The notes: generated from the letters alone by a model not told the origin. Shown: positions 46,100 through 58,634, numbered from the stretch's first letter. The stretch is DNA of 64,000 nucleotides from Botryosphaeria dothidea (GCA_011503125.2 WWBZ02000040.1:3596001-3660000); one strand, 5' to 3'. Numbers and translations are program-made.

Positions 46100-48393
46100 A
46101 TGGCAGCAATTGGAGGAAGCCCGGGTGACAGCCGCCGGGCAGTCGCTTCGCCGAGACCCAACAAAGGACGTGGTACTGCTCCGATCCTCCACCACCCCAT
46201 CCCCCAATCTCCCCGCCGCCGCTGCTGACCGCGCCGCCCCAGACTACAACCCCAAGAGCAACATCCTCTGTCGGAACGTCACCATCTACGGCCATTGCCG
46301 CCACGAGCACAATGGCTGCGTATTCCAGCACGATCCCTCCAAGATAGCCGGCGCCCAGGCCGAGAACGCAAAGAAGCGCTTCAACGTCGACTCGCCATCC
46401 TTCACTCCCCTACAACCATCCACCAACGGCGTCACCTCCTCGCCCCGCCAGACCACCATATCCCCCAAGGCCGCAAATGCCGCTGTCTTTACCCCCAAAT
46501 CTGCCGTCAAGGCAAGCTTGGCTGTCCATGCGAAGGAGCCGACACCAGAGTGGCATGGGCATGACTTCCAGGAGTTCGTGCCTCAAGGTTATGATGTTCA
46601 GGTAAGTTTTCCATGGAATCCTTCCTGGTTCTTCTTTCTTTTTCCCCAGCGGTTTGCCGCCGCCTGATTTCCAAGCTGTGCTTGTATCTCCTGAGCGTGT
46701 TTCAGCCTGTGCTAGTTTAGAGTCACTCAGCTACTGCTGGGTTCGGACAGCATGGCTTACATACGCTTTCCACATCAATACTTCTGGAATCTGCGTCGCG
46801 CTTGGTTCTGTCCTTCAAATCAGATGTCGTGTAAAGCCTAGCTTGAAACCTAACTACTCCCAGGGCGACAGCGCTGTCCAAGCTGCTGCTTTGAATCCCT
46901 ACGAAACCTTCGCAGCATCCTCTGCTATGGGCGGCATGAGCCCTGCCAACCACCCTGCACAACTCAACCCCTACACCCAAGATGCCGCCGCCATGGGTGG
47001 TGCCGCTTTCTTCCAGAACACGGCTGGCTTCACTCAACCTATTCAATATCACCTCTATGCTCCCATGGGCCCCCATTCAGAAAACCTACTGGCTTATCAG
47101 AAAACGACTCACGACTTTTTCATTCCTGATCATCTTCGGGAGGACTTGCAGCGCAAGTCGGAGGCCACTCGCCAGATCCTGCCCAACTCTTCTCTTCCCA
47201 GTGCTGTAGACCATTTCCACTCGCTTGTTCCATTGGACACGAACAACCAAAAGAACGCATCTCTTTTTGGACACCCAACTTGGGTTTACAAGGCCGTGTC
47301 GAGTAAAGATGGCCTGACCTACACTCTCCGAAGGCTTGAGGGGTATCGCTTGACCAGTGAGCAAGCTATATTCTCCGTCAGGCCCTGGAAACGCATTGAT
47401 AACGGAAGTATTGTGGCCATTCATGACGCATTCACTACACGAGCATTCGGTGATAGTTCACTCATCTTCGTAACCGACTACCACCCCCTTTCCAAGACAC
47501 TTTCGGAGCAACACCTCAACGTTTCTCCTCGCGGATACCACAACCGTGCGAATCCACACACAATTCCGGAAGCAGTAATCTGGGGGTACATTGTTCAGAT
47601 TGCTTCGGCCTTGAGGGCAATTCACAGCAATAACCTGGCGGCGAGGTTGATCCATCCTAGCAAAGTCCTGGTTACGTCAAAGAACCGGATTCGCCTCAAC
47701 AGTTGTGCAATATTAGATTTGCTACACTTTGATAACATTCGCCCGATGCAGGAACTTCAGCAGGAGGACTTCCAGCAGCTCGGACGCCTCATTATCACAA
47801 TAGCAAGCAACAACTCGATAAACCCAGTCAATGTGCAGAAGGCGTTGGACATTCTTTCCCGCAGCTACAGTAAAGACCTCATTGATTGCGTTTCGTGGCT
47901 CCTCAGTCCGCCACCAGCGGCGCAAGCCATCCAGACGCCAGGAGTTCCACTCAAAGACATTACTACATTCATCCGCTCCATATCGGACAAAATGACCATC
48001 CTTCTTGATAACACATTCCATGCCGAGGACACGCTCACGTCGAACCTCGGACGCGAGCTGGAGAACGGCCGGCTGGTGCGGCTGATGGCCAAGCTCAACT
48101 TCATCAACGAGCGGCCCGAGTTCGAGAACAACCCGCAGTGGGCGGAGACGGGCGAGCGGTACTACCTCAAGCTGTTCCGCGACTACGTGTTCCACCAGGT
48201 CGACGGGAGCGGGCATCCGGTGGTGGATCTGGGCCACGTGATCAACTGTCTCAACAAGCTGGACGTGGGCAGCGACGAGAAGGTGTCGCTGGTGAGCAGG
48301 GACGAGCAGAACGTGCTGGTGGTCAGCTACAGGGAGGTCAAGAGGGGCGTGGAGCAGACTTTCAACGAGCTGATCAAGCCGAAGAGGAGGTGA
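46100..48393 (+). CDS. PAN3: PAN2-PAN3 deadenylation complex regulatory subunit Pan3
   Basis: Binds poly(A)-binding protein and activates the Pan2 nuclease in cytoplasmic mRNA deadenylation. Exons are 46100-46172, 46243-46601 and 46864-48393 (introns of 70 and 262 bp), giving 653 residues. I chose the ATG at 46100 because its frame, joined at 46172/46243, gives the Ser-Arg-Arg...Ser-Pro-Arg-Pro leader seen in fungal Pan3 and runs straight into the CCCH zinc finger (Cys34, Cys43, Cys50, His54); the finger exon itself has no ATG. The rest is the Pan3 pseudokinase (for example Trp-Gly-Tyr-Ile-Val-Gln and Leu-Asn-Ser-Cys segments) and the C-terminal knob with Tyr-Tyr-Leu-Lys-Leu-Phe-Arg-Asp. As in the family, canonical catalytic kinase motifs are absent. 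The 262-bp intron is unusually long for this locus. Confidence 0.94.
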
Positions 48394-49478
48394 AGAATAC
48401 AAGAAAAAGACTGCCATTCGTTGCGAGAGAAGGACACTACATAAGGCAAAAAAACGGTCTTCTGCTGGATGATGGTGGTGGGGTGGGGGTGGGGATGAAT
48501 GCTGAATGGAAGGTTTTATTTTCTTCCGTTCTTGCTTTTGATGTAACGCCGGAACGTATACGTTTGACGGTGGCAGGGGTGGTGGGTGGATGAAATGGAA
48601 TGATGATTGAAATGCTCGATCACAACTTTGGGTTGGAACTGTGGAGGGGGAGCGGGGGCTGTTTGGTAGAGACTCATTCATGAAATGCAAATCGATTCTA
48701 CTGAAATAGTGTTGATGTTTTTGAGTGGCGTGGTCAGGACTGTCGCAGGCCGTTTTGGGGATGGCGTCTCTTCATGAACCGCGGCGCCGGTCAAGTTTTT
48801 CAGGGCGAATATTCTGATTAGGTAATTACTCTGAGCAGAGAACAAGCAAGGCAGGTCTGAAATATGTCATTTAGCCGAGGGAGGGTATTCTTAACTCAAT
48901 CCGTCTTTAGTTTCGTCTCGACTTCGAGTCTTCGCATCGCGCACAGTTGCCAGAGGCATGGCTTTGAAACTAGAAGAAGCAAGACTAGCAGCCCGCTATC
49001 TGCTGAACACGGAGGGAGGGGATCATAGGTTGGACTGGCTGATATTCTCATGCATCACTGAGGGTGACTGGGGAGAAAAGAGAAGAAGCTCGGGTGGAGC
49101 ATATGTGTATGTCGGAAGGTCAGATGTCAATCTCGACCTAAAAAAGAAAGGGGTTGCGAGATGAGTGCTTTATGGGATCCAGAAAGTGAGCCTTCCCATT
49201 TCGAGCGCGGGTCGTTGCCAAATGAAATGGCATACTTTGTACTCCAGGAGTCATGATTATGAGCAGATATCGATCACTCACGATAAAGGTTGAAGGCAAT
49301 CAGTTTTTAGTCAAACGCAATACATTATGAATTACTTAATTACATGATTCGTTCTACTGATAAAGAGGGAAAGAGGAAAGGTTTGGAAACGCTCGGTATT
49401 GACGCCCTTCGTGACTTGTCGAGAGCGAAGATGCTCTTAATTGTATGGGTTCGAAGGAGGGGTCTATTTTTGATGGCC
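48394..49478. other. Convergent intergenic gap
   Basis: Between the PAN3 stop (plus) and the stop of the secreted-protein gene (minus). G-rich tracts near 48470-48500 and 48640-48660. No frame over 70 codons outside shadows of the flanking genes; no RNA gene or repeat recognised. Confidence 0.45.
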
Positions 49479-50614
49479 CTATTTGCCGACGAGGGACTTG
49501 CCAGGGTCCTGCTTGCTGAGGGCGTAGCCGTTGCTGACGGTGACGCTCCAGTAGCCGTCGTCGCGGTACTGGCCGACGTTGGTGTCCTCGCCGACGGTGT
49601 GGATGTCCTGGTACATGGAGCAGACCATGCCCTGGGGCTTGTTGACATCGGTGAGGATCCAGACGTTGAAGAAGTTGCAGGCGTCGTACGAGTAGTGGTC
49701 GGCGTCGTTCACGATGGTGCGCTGGATGTGCTGCTTGTCGAAGGCGGTGGTCTCGGTGCAGAGCGCGGCGCACTGAGCGGGGTCGTAGACGTTGAACATG
49801 CGCATGCCAATGTAGCCCTTGGCCTGGATGGCGCCCTTCAGGGCGGTAGGGCCATCGAAGCCAGCGACGGTCTTCGGGACGAAGGTCTTCTTGTTGTAAC
49901 CGTTGGAGGCGGTGATGACGACGTGGAAGTCATTGCCCCTCCACTGACCAACGTTGGTGGCAGTGTCCTTGTGGACGGGGAGACCCCAGAGACTGCACTT
50001 GAGGAGAGCCTGCGAGGCAGGGTTGCTGGGGTTTCCGGAAGTACCCGGGTCGCAGCTAGGGGCACGCTCAACGAAGACGTTGAAACCCATGCAAGTCGGG
50101 TCGCTGGAGCACTTCGAAGCACAAGTGCTGACGTCGTAGCTGTCAACACCGACCTTGAAGTCGGCGTTCAACAGAGTGTAGGTAATGTAGCCAGAACCCT
50201 CGGTGGCACCCTGCTGGCTCGTGAAAGCGGTGTTGTAATCACTGAGGGAACCAGCGCCGGACGAGGCATCGGTGTAAGCAGTGTTCGCAAGGAAGTTTTC
50301 GGCAGTGTCAGTGCTGGAGGCAGTGGAGCAGGAGTTCCTCCTCTGGAGGCTCCTCTTAGAGAGAGCAAGAGGATCCTCGGTGGCCGCGGCGACCGCAGAC
50401 GCCACAGCGGTGACGGAGTCGTAGGTCGCGGTGGGAGCAGCAGTACCGACAGGAATTTCGGTGGAAACGACTTGGGTAAGAAGCGCGTCGAAGTCGATGC
50501 TCTGAGAAGAAAAGAGGTCAGTACCAGTACCGTATGTGGCAGCCAAGTAGATGGTACCTGGGGAAGGGCAGCAGCAAGAGCCGCAAAGCCGGAGATAGCG
50601 AGGGCGGAGCGCAT
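49479..50614 (-). CDS. Secreted protein with two related PAN/apple-like modules
   Basis: Predicted extracellular protein of unknown role. Minus-strand exons are 50614-50558 and 50501-49479 around a 56-bp intron with an ACTGAC branch site, giving 359 residues. The first exon is exactly a signal peptide (Met plus about 17 hydrophobic/Ala residues), after which splicing puts Ser-Ile-Asp-Phe-Asp. Dibasic Lys68-Arg69 and Arg73-Arg74 suggest kexin processing and a propeptide. The mature part has two modules, each with a Cys-x-x-x-Cys pair after a Tyr-Asp segment and each ending Asn-Val-Gly-Gln-(Trp/Tyr)-Arg...Val...Asn-Gly-Tyr, so an internal duplication is likely. The Cys spacing recalls PAN/apple folds but I cannot confirm the fold. 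Relatives are frequent in ascomycete secretomes. Confidence 0.85.
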
Positions 50615-53508
50615 TTTTGCAAAGAGAGTTGCTGTTGCTGTGAAGCTGGTTGAAGGCTCGTCTGAAAGAGAGGATTGCACACTACAGAAGTGAAGATGAA
50701 GCTGGAGTGATGATTTGGCTACGAGGACACTTGAAGAAGTTTATATAGACATTTTCAGCTCCTAGAAACAAAAACTCTTCGGCGTCGCCGTAGATCTATT
50801 CGTGTGCAAATACAGAGGCGTTGTACCGGCGGCTACCGTGGCGCAACATTCAGCTCCAGGCAGTTGCGGAGGCTGATGGCGGCTGTGAATGGAGATATCG
50901 ATAAGTGCTAATGGGAAATCCTTCGCGCAGCACTTGGCTGTCTCATGGGCGAGGGCGGCTGAAGCCGTAGCTACCATTCGGCCCGCAACCAGCCGGTTAC
51001 GAGAGATCCAGGAACGCAAGCCTGCCCTGCGGACGGCAGACATTGTTGGAGATACCACTTGCCGGAAAGACTCCAGATGTCGGCTCATGTAGTGCAGGAG
51101 GTGACTGTGATTGATCCTAGGGAGCAGAAGCTCTCTCAGTGGCCTCGACATCTCTCTGATCCATCATACGAAGCATCTCCAGGCCACGCGAGGAGGCTAC
51201 ACCATTGCGCCACACCGGTGGCAAAGGAAATTACCCCGCCGAAATCGTGTATGGTGAAGGGACTGGGCTGGCATGTGGCTCGGCAGTCAGGAGCCGCATT
51301 CTGCGGCTGCAGGACGAGCCGATGCGGACCTCGAAGTGCAGTGGTTGAAGCTGGTGTTGGCTGAGGGAGGGTGCCGCTAGCGAGCGACGTCGGCCAGCTA
51401 ACGGCACGCCCCCGGTACCAAATGGTGAAGCGAGACGCCAAAAAAGCCATGCGATCCCATGAGCCCCTTTACCGAAGCCTAATCCAGTAAGGTGGCATGA
51501 AATCCACGAAGAGAGCTGGAAGAGTCTAGCCCTGAATTTGCACGCAGCCGCGAACTGTTTTCCTGGGGGTTCCTCTTCTTTCGCTCCGCAGTTCCAAAGA
51601 TCCTTAGTTGTCAGGGAATCCATTTGGGCGTCGATTTGCTGCCAGGATAGATATCTGTGACGTTATCAACGAGTTCATAGTATTCATACGACATAAGTGG
51701 AATGACAGCAACTTGATGCGCAATGCATTTTTCAACAACAGGCGCTTCGGATCGATCCGCAAGCGATCGACCTGGTACCTGCATAAGCTTTGTTGGCATT
51801 GCTCCCCCCGACGCGTGGGACGGGGACTTCATGTTTACGCGATCGAAGGATTACCCAAGACTAACATGGTTGCCGGGTATCTCCGTGGTCGGTGTCGGGG
51901 GAACAGTGCGCTATCTCCGCCACGTGAAAAAGGAAATTAGATATTCGAAATGGTTCGACAAAGCCATGAGCGGCACAATGTAGGAGTCGTACCAGGCTTG
52001 TAAAGGAATAGGCCACAGTTCAGCTCATATCCATTAAGCCCCTAGAGATACGATAGGCAATTACAAATCGACGAATTCGGATCAAAGTGCAAAAGCAAGA
52101 TCACTTACATCTGTTGCGACTCAAGGAGACCATTAGACGAGAATTTCTAATAATTCAATTGCATGCAGCATGCATGTCGAAATAAAGTGCTGCCCGTGGA
52201 GAAGTATCGGTATGCAGTTTCTCCACAGCGGACCCGACAATATCATACTACTGGCTCCGCCCTTAGCTTGATCGTTCTTAGCCACTGTGGGTATTTCCGA
52301 GGCCAGAAGGCTTACCCTTACCTTTTCGGATTTCATGCCACGGGACTCGGGTGATTTTTCTCGAGGAAAAGAAAGTCCAGTAGTCAGCCATGAAAGTCGG
52401 CTGCCGGGGTCAATTTCCGGTACGCGCGTCCTTGATAATGCTAGCAATCCACGTTATGGAAGCGGTCGCCGAAACAGACAGCACTACCAAGAGAAATTTT
52501 TGCCTTCTGTCCGAGTCCTTGCAGGCTAGATTTCCAAGCACAAAGCAGGCTCTAAATGAGAAATTGAATGTGCAGGAGAGTTTCCCAGGGCGATGTTCTG
52601 TAAGGGCCCGACTAATATGAAAACGAGGAGACTAGTCCAAACTGGCTCCACGAGTGCCTACAGAGCTTGCACAAGTATGAGAAGACAGAGGGAGATGGAA
52701 CGGAAGGGTAGGCAAACGGCATGCGGCATGCAGTATGCATACAAAGGCGACCGCTGAGGAGGGACCCCTCGAAAGGTGCTCTACAGGTTCCTGTGAATGG
52801 GAAGCTGAAGCGCCGCACGCTTTAGCACAGAATCAATCTCAAAAACGTGAAGGCCTTGACTCTTTCTGTCATCTCAGAGTTCCCTAGCGGGCTGGCAGTT
52901 TGCTGCTAGTATCGATGCCGATGTCGTGTAAAGTAAATACCATGTACATCAGACCAAAAGGAAAGGTCATGAAAAGACGACGTCCTCCTTGCAAACTGTG
53001 GAATGTCGGATGAAACGCAAGTTGGTCCTTACTTCAAGACGCGCTGCCCAGGGAGGGACGAGGCTCCTTTGGAGAAGCGGGGATAGGTAACCCAGGGAGA
53101 GACTTCGATCTCGGATTCATCCTTGAAACTTTTTGGCTACGACGGGGACCGAGAAACCAGCGTGGTGACGAGGTTGAAGATAGCTGAGATCCTGCTAAAT
53201 GGAGTAATCCCGGAAGCAACCGAAATTGTGTCAACTATGAGCTTGCGCTAGTTTTGGAAGAAGAGTGACAGATATGGCTCCTCACTTCTTGATCCGCAGG
53301 TGGTATAGTCCTCTCCTGCGCCAACCACTTTAGTGCACATTCCGATTCTGCGCATCATTTACATGGTTAGTTTGTACTCATAAATGACATGTCTCTCATC
53401 GTTCATCCGTGATGCTTAAATCCTACTCCCATAGCGCTTTTGCGCAGTCGCATCGGCGAAAACCACTACTTCAACAGCGTCCAAGCCCAGGCGAAGCAGG
53501 AAAGGCCC
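50615..53508. other. 2.9-kb stretch without a supported gene
   Basis: No frame here exceeds about 130 codons, and none shows a family motif. The part next to 50615 should be the promoter of the secreted-protein gene (TATATA near 50742 on the plus strand, TATATAAAC on the minus strand, 130 bp from the ATG). A frame at 51723-51983 has an unusually protein-like composition but no match I recognise. No terminal repeats, tandem array or RNA gene found. Confidence 0.4.
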
Positions 53509-54174
53509 ATGGTCAACCTCTGCCAAAATCGCGCTGAGGGCTTCGGTCCGCATTCTTCAATCCATCCGCACCTACCGACGAGCTGCTTCCTCGACACTGT
53601 TGTCGTTCCATTGCCGACATGGATTCTCCTTGGGTTTCTCTTGATAATTCTACCGGGGCGACTTAATCCGCGACGTCAGCGACGGGCCTCGTCGATTCTA
53701 AAGCCGACAAAACCAATCGAGAACGAGCGCGCCCAAACCATGGAGTTTGACACGTCTCCGCGACCGGCCATACACACACGGGTGCTCGCAGCCCTCTACT
53801 ATATCATCGTACTGGCGATTGTCGCCATGGTTTCGGTCGAATTGGCACAGCTATCCGAGGCGAATTTTGGTGTCGGGCTTCTGCCATTTAGCTACGTGGG
53901 ATTGGCTGTCGTCGTAGCGAACAGGCTGACGTGGACGGCGACGGCGACACGAATCGAGAACGCGGTGTTTTGGATCCTGTTTGGGACGGCGTTGACATTG
54001 AAAGTTGCAGCGCAGATCGTGGAAAGCGACGAGGCAGTGGCGGCAGGCAGCCGCGATGTGAAGATCTACCCGGGTGGTAGCGGGATAGTCGTGGTCAGTG
54101 TCATGGTTGGATTGTCATTCGCTCTGGCGGCTTTGGAGTTTGCCGGTTGGACTGGGTTAAGGCACGCGAGGTGA
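53509..54174 (+). CDS. Uncharacterised multi-span membrane protein
   Basis: I do not recognise the family. The first in-frame ATG is at 53509 (221 residues); the frame is open back to about 53440, so an upstream exon is possible (a CATAG acceptor-like end lies at 53429-53433). Four hydrophobic segments are visible, at roughly residues 30-50, 90-113, 122-138 and 150-168, with a fifth near 190-213. A basic Arg-rich loop follows the first segment. No enzyme motif, no glycosylation cluster. Codon use and hydrophobic pattern support a real gene, and similar small membrane proteins are common in Pezizomycotina, but function is unknown. Confidence 0.6.
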   Translation: MVNLCQNRAEGFGPHSSIHPHLPTSCFLDTVVVPLPTWILLGFLLIILPGRLNPRRQRRASSILKPTKPIENERAQTMEFDTSPRPAIHTRVLAALYYIIVLAIVAMVSVELAQLSEANFGVGLLPFSYVGLAVVVANRLTWTATATRIENAVFWILFGTALTLKVAAQIVESDEAVAAGSRDVKIYPGGSGIVVVSVMVGLSFALAALEFAGWTGLRHAR

Positions 54175-54469
54175 CGGGGTAAAGGCTTTTCTGTTCGAGA
54201 TACCCAATGTTGTTATGGCCTAGCGTTTCAAATGAACATGAGAATTAAGATGGAGGAATGGTACTTTCACAGTGGAGATGGTGCGAAAGGTCTGGCGAGT
54301 TTGGAGGATGAGTTGCGGAGAAGCGGAGAACGAGTCGTAAGGCATCCCTGCGTTGATCTTGGGCCCAGGGCGGCAGCGGCCGGCAGAACCGAGTCCCGTC
54401 TAAAAAAGTTCGGCTCAAGGTGCACCTGCCTACTGCAACACCACCGCTCAGCCCAAAACTTCCGCAAAT

Positions 54470-56945
54470 ATGGGGAAGCGTAAGGTTGGAGCTCTCGAGA
54501 AGGTCGAGGCCGATTTGTATGCTTCCTCTCTTGACGCTGGCTGTGCTCCCACTGACTGTCGCATAGGGCCAACCTGCAGTACAAAATCCGCCGCGATCCA
54601 AGGTACCTGCCGTTCCGACGCGACAAGCCTGCGCCGTGCTGATAAAACTCCAGTTCGTATGAAGATGATTTCCGCCGGCAGTACAACCAATATGAGGTCT
54701 TCCGCGACGTCTTCATGCAGGATCCCACTTCACGCGACGAGAACGGACTGGTTTCTCTCCGCGACCACGTCGATTTCGTCTCGCACTGCGCCGATTGCTA
54801 CCCCAAATTGACTGCTACCCTCCCTGACGACCTGATCAATCTCCTCACCACACACCATGCTGAACTCGAGTCTGAGTTACGAGACAAGCTTGTGGGCAGC
54901 TTAGTGCTTCTCCGGAATAAGGACGTAATTGATTCGCCACGGTATGGGACCATGACCCGTTTTCGAGCTGCTCGGGAGAGGTAACAACTCTGACGTTTGT
55001 CCAGACTGCTGAATACGCTTTTCCCCATTCTTGTTTCGACACCAAGCAAAACCTTTCGTGCCTTGCTGTTCTCCAAAATTCTCTCCGACCTCCGCTCGTC
55101 CAACGCGAAGACCACAAACCACCGTCTCAACAGGACCATACAGACCGTCCTTTTCAACCTTCTAACATCCGATCGTACCTCTCCGAAGGGGCTGTGGGCG
55201 GTGAAGATTACGCGCGAGCTTTGGAAGAGACAAATTTGGACAGATGCTAGGGCAGTCGAGATCATGAAGGAGGCATCCCTATCAGAGAATGAAAAGGTCA
55301 TTATTGGCGGTGTTCGTTTCTTCCTGGGTGGTGATAAAGAACGTGAAGAGGCGGCAGAGGATGATAGCAGCGACGAGGATATCGACATGGGAAAGCTCAA
55401 ACACCAGGTTGGAATCAACAAGAAGACCAAGAAGAAGGATCGGGAGCTCAAGAAAGCAGCAGCCATGGTGAAGAAGGTAACTGAAACACCGCATAGCTTG
55501 GCAATGCTTGGTACTGACGACATGTTTAGAAAGAGCGCAAGAAGAAAGCTCCCCATCCGCTCAATTTTTCGGCATTGCACCTCCTGCACGATCCGCAAGG
55601 TTTCGCAGAGTCTCTATTCAACAGGCACCTGCAAAATTCGAAATCCAAGCTAAACCTGGAGCAAAAGCTTCTCGTTCTCAATCTCGTCACTAGGCTTGTC
55701 GGTCTCCATCAATTGTTCATCATCAGCCTATACTCCTATTTCCTCAAGTTCCTTACTCCCAAGCAACCTTCGGTCACTTCCTTCCTCGCCGCCTTAGCCC
55801 AAGCGACTCATTCATTGGTACCTCCTGATGCGCTGGAACCCCTTGTCACCAAGATTGCAAACGAGTTCGTCTCAGAAGCTGCAGCTGCGGAAGTTGCGTC
55901 GGCTGGTCTGAACGCCATTCGCGAAATCTGTGCGCGTCAACCTCTCGCAATGAACGACATATTGCTGCAAGACTTGGTCATGTATCGTAAGAGCAAAGAT
56001 AAGGGCGTTATGATGGCAGCGAAGGGTCTCCTCAGTCTGTACAGAGAAGTTGGAGCAGAGATGCTGAAGAAGCGAGATCGGGGCAAGGAAGCTGCCATGG
56101 GCTTGCGGGCTGGCGACCGGAAAGAAAAGCGATATGGCGAAGTTGAGGCTGGTGGGATCGAGGGTCTCGAGCTCCTCGAGAAGTGGAAGGAAGAGGAGAG
56201 ACGGAAGAGGAGAATTGAGAAGGGGCTTGATCCTGACGGACCAGACGACGATGAGGATGCAGAAGAAGACTGGAAAAACTGGGATGTGGAGTCAGACTCG
56301 GATAGCGACGACTCGGGTGGCTGGATCGACGTTGAACCCGATGGAGAGGACATCATTATCAGCGACAGCGAGGACGAGAAGCCCCCGAATAAGAAGGCCA
56401 AGACGATCGTTTCAGAAGACAAAGCAGAAGAAAAGGAGGAGGAGGATCCAGAGGCAGAGGCAAAGTCGGCCAAAGAGAAGGAAGAAGCTGCATTGAAGCT
56501 AGCAACGACACGCATCTTGACGCCGGCCGACCTGCAGAAACTTCAGGAACTTCGCCTTCAGGCTCAGGTGAACAACAACCTGCCTGCACACCGCCGCGTA
56601 AAGGCGGGTCTTCCTGCAAAAAACTCAGAAGACCCGCTCACTGCAGAGGAAATCGAGGGTCTTGCTATGCTTTCGCATCGTAAGACGAAGGAAGAGAAGG
56701 TTGCAATGGCGAGAGCGGAGAAGCCCGACAAGCACCAGTCCACAACGGCAAAGCGCAAGGAGAAGAAGGAGGCAGAAGGCAAGAGCACGACTAACAAGGA
56801 GAAGCAACGGAAGAAGAACTTCCTGATGACGCTGGGCAAGGCAAAGTCGAAAAATAAGCGCAGTTTAGTGGATACGCGCAAGGTGCTCAAGGGGCATTTG
56901 GACAGACAGAAGCGCGGCGGCAAGCGAGGCAATTATGCATCATGA
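54470..56945 (+). CDS. SDA1: 60S ribosome biogenesis protein Sda1
   Basis: Nucleolar/nuclear protein needed for maturation and export of pre-60S particles. Exons are 54470-54516, 54567-54602, 54654-54941, 55005-55476 and 55530-56945, with four introns of 50-63 bp, giving 752 residues. The second exon is only 36 nt. The joined N-terminus reads Met-Gly-Lys-Arg-Lys-Val...Asn-Leu-Gln-Tyr-Lys-Ile-Arg-Arg-Asp-Pro, then Arg-Arg-Gln-Tyr-Asn-Gln-Tyr, as in the family. The helical NUC130/SDA1 core fills exons 3-5; an acidic Asp/Glu/Ser stretch (about 56230-56380) and a Lys/Arg-rich C-terminal tail, ending in Arg-Gly-Gly-Lys-Arg-Gly-Asn-Tyr, follow. No lesion seen. Confidence 0.95.
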
Positions 56946-57345
56946 TCTGCTGGGTCTGGGAAAAGTGGATAGGGACAGGAAGTCAAATGCTGATGATACC
57001 CTCGTGGAGCAAGTAGTGCGGAACGGAGTGCGGTGTATGCGAGTCTTGTGATTGGCTGCCTGCAGATCTTATGCGGGGATGCGGTTGGCCGTTGCCGCGA
57101 ATCTGTCATGACGCAAACCGTGAATGAGACCTGACACGCAACAAGCGGCATGTGAAGGCTGACGTTGAGCGTCAGCAATGCACACGCGTTTAAGGCTCAG
57201 ATGGCCCTGGGCTGTGCTGGCCCTTCTAGACCGGAGCCGGCCTAGCACCCGCTCGTAAATACCAAGCTTGTGGCTGTTCCTGTCCAGGGTAAATCACTAT
57301 CGTCTCTCCCTCTCTCCATCTCTCCCTCACCTGTCTTCAATTACC
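56946..57345. promoter_or_regulatory. Gap between SDA1 and the DUF1769 gene
   Basis: Tandem-gene gap of 400 bp holding the SDA1 3' flank and the DUF1769 upstream region. A pyrimidine-rich tract (about 57299-57330) directly precedes the ATG at 57346, common in fungal 5' leaders. No other element recognised. Confidence 0.45.
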
Positions 57346-58634
57346 ATGGCTGCACGAGTGAAAGACGCCTTCTCGAGGGCCACGCCCTTCCCGATAACCA
57401 AAAACCACCACCCCAAAGCCATCATCGCCGAGACGACGGCCACAACCACCAACATCGAATCCGACTCAGCCTTCTCCGAAGCTTACTCCAAGCTCGACGA
57501 GGCCGGCCTGGACGCCACGGCCGACGACCCTTCCCCACAAACCACCCCACCACGCCGCCGCTCCTCCGCAGCAACGACAGCGACCACCACCACGGCCCGG
57601 AGCAGCAGCGTCGGCGGCGACCCGCGCGCCGTCCACGAAAAATACAAGCTGCGCGTCACCGCGGGGCCGGGTTACGACCCCTCCACGCACGCGCTCGTCC
57701 ACGTCAACACCCCGCACACCGTCCTGGTCTCCAACCAGCACCTCACCGCGCGCATCGCGGTGCGCATCAAGGACTTCTCCGGTCTCCCCTCGGCCTCGCC
57801 GCCCACCTCGCCCTACTTCGCCGCGCCCCAGCACGCCCGCAACCGCGACCGCTACAGCATCTCCTTCTCGTTCGTCCCCAAGCACGACATCCCCGCCGAC
57901 GAGGCCGTGTGGGGGCCCGACTGCGCGCGCCCCGTGCGCGACCGCCTGCCACCCGGCTTCAACATGGCCGTCAGGATCGTGAAGGGCTGGGTCGATCCGA
58001 GCATCGAGGTGGATGCGTACGCGGACGAGCCGTGGGTGTACGGGCCGGCGCTGTGCTGCTGGTACGCGATGAGGGTGGGGGAGAAGGTCGGGGTTGGGGC
58101 AGAGGTGCCGCCGCCGCAGCGGACCGAGGAGCTCGACGAGGGAGATGTGGTGGGCAAGGGGGCAGGCGTGCTGGAAGAAGGTGCGGATGGCGATGGCGAG
58201 CGGGTGCGGAGGGAGTGGGGGTGTCCGTCGGAGGCGCCGAAGAGGAGGAAGTATTTCGTGGATGAGAAGAAGAGGAAGGGGGTGGTGTTCGAGGAGGGGA
58301 GGCTGTACCAGGCGGATTTTTTCAATCCGCATATCGATTTCGACAGTAAGTGCATGGTTGTGTTGCTTTTTGCCTAATCCAGCTGTCGTTGCTACGGGGG
58401 GAAGCGCCCATGTCGGTTGTGCTGACAGAATCTGCAGAGTTCGAGCTGAAGTTGCCGGGGTTCTCGCTGGGAGTGCTGAAGTACATCGACGAGAAGACAC
58501 ACCAGCTGCGGTGGGTCTTCAAGAACAAAGCGACCGGCGAAGTTTATTTCTGCGTTATCTTCAACCTTCTCTTTGGCGAGGAGCTCGAGGAGGCGCTACA
58601 GGCGGAAGAAGCCGAGGAGCAAGGACTAGATTGA
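57346..58634 (+). CDS. DUF1769 family protein
   Basis: Fungus-restricted family; function not established to my knowledge. Exons are 57346-58345 and 58438-58634 around a 92-bp intron, giving 398 residues. The N-terminal 100 residues are Thr/Ala/Ser-rich and likely disordered. The DUF1769 core begins near Tyr-Lys-Leu-Arg-Val-Thr-Ala-Gly-Pro and includes Ile-Arg-Val/Ala-Lys-Asp-Phe, Tyr-Ser-Ile-x-Phe-Ser-Phe, Trp-Gly-Pro-Asp and Pro-Ala-Leu. The second exon restores the conserved Lys-Leu-Pro-Gly-Phe and Leu-Arg-Trp/Tyr-Val segment; without splicing the frame ends at 58377. GC content at third positions is very high. I start at 57346, as the frame upstream lacks a better ATG. Confidence 0.85.

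Noticed and set aside
46602..46863. An extra small exon inside the long PAN3 intron
   Set aside because: The open frame from 46654 has no family match until 46864, and direct splicing 46601 to 46864 already gives a continuous Pan3-like sequence.
57466..58500. A 344-codon minus-strand frame antisense to the DUF1769 gene
   Set aside because: Same cause: high GC at third positions. His/Pro/Arg-rich with no recognisable domain, and the sense strand has a clear spliced gene.
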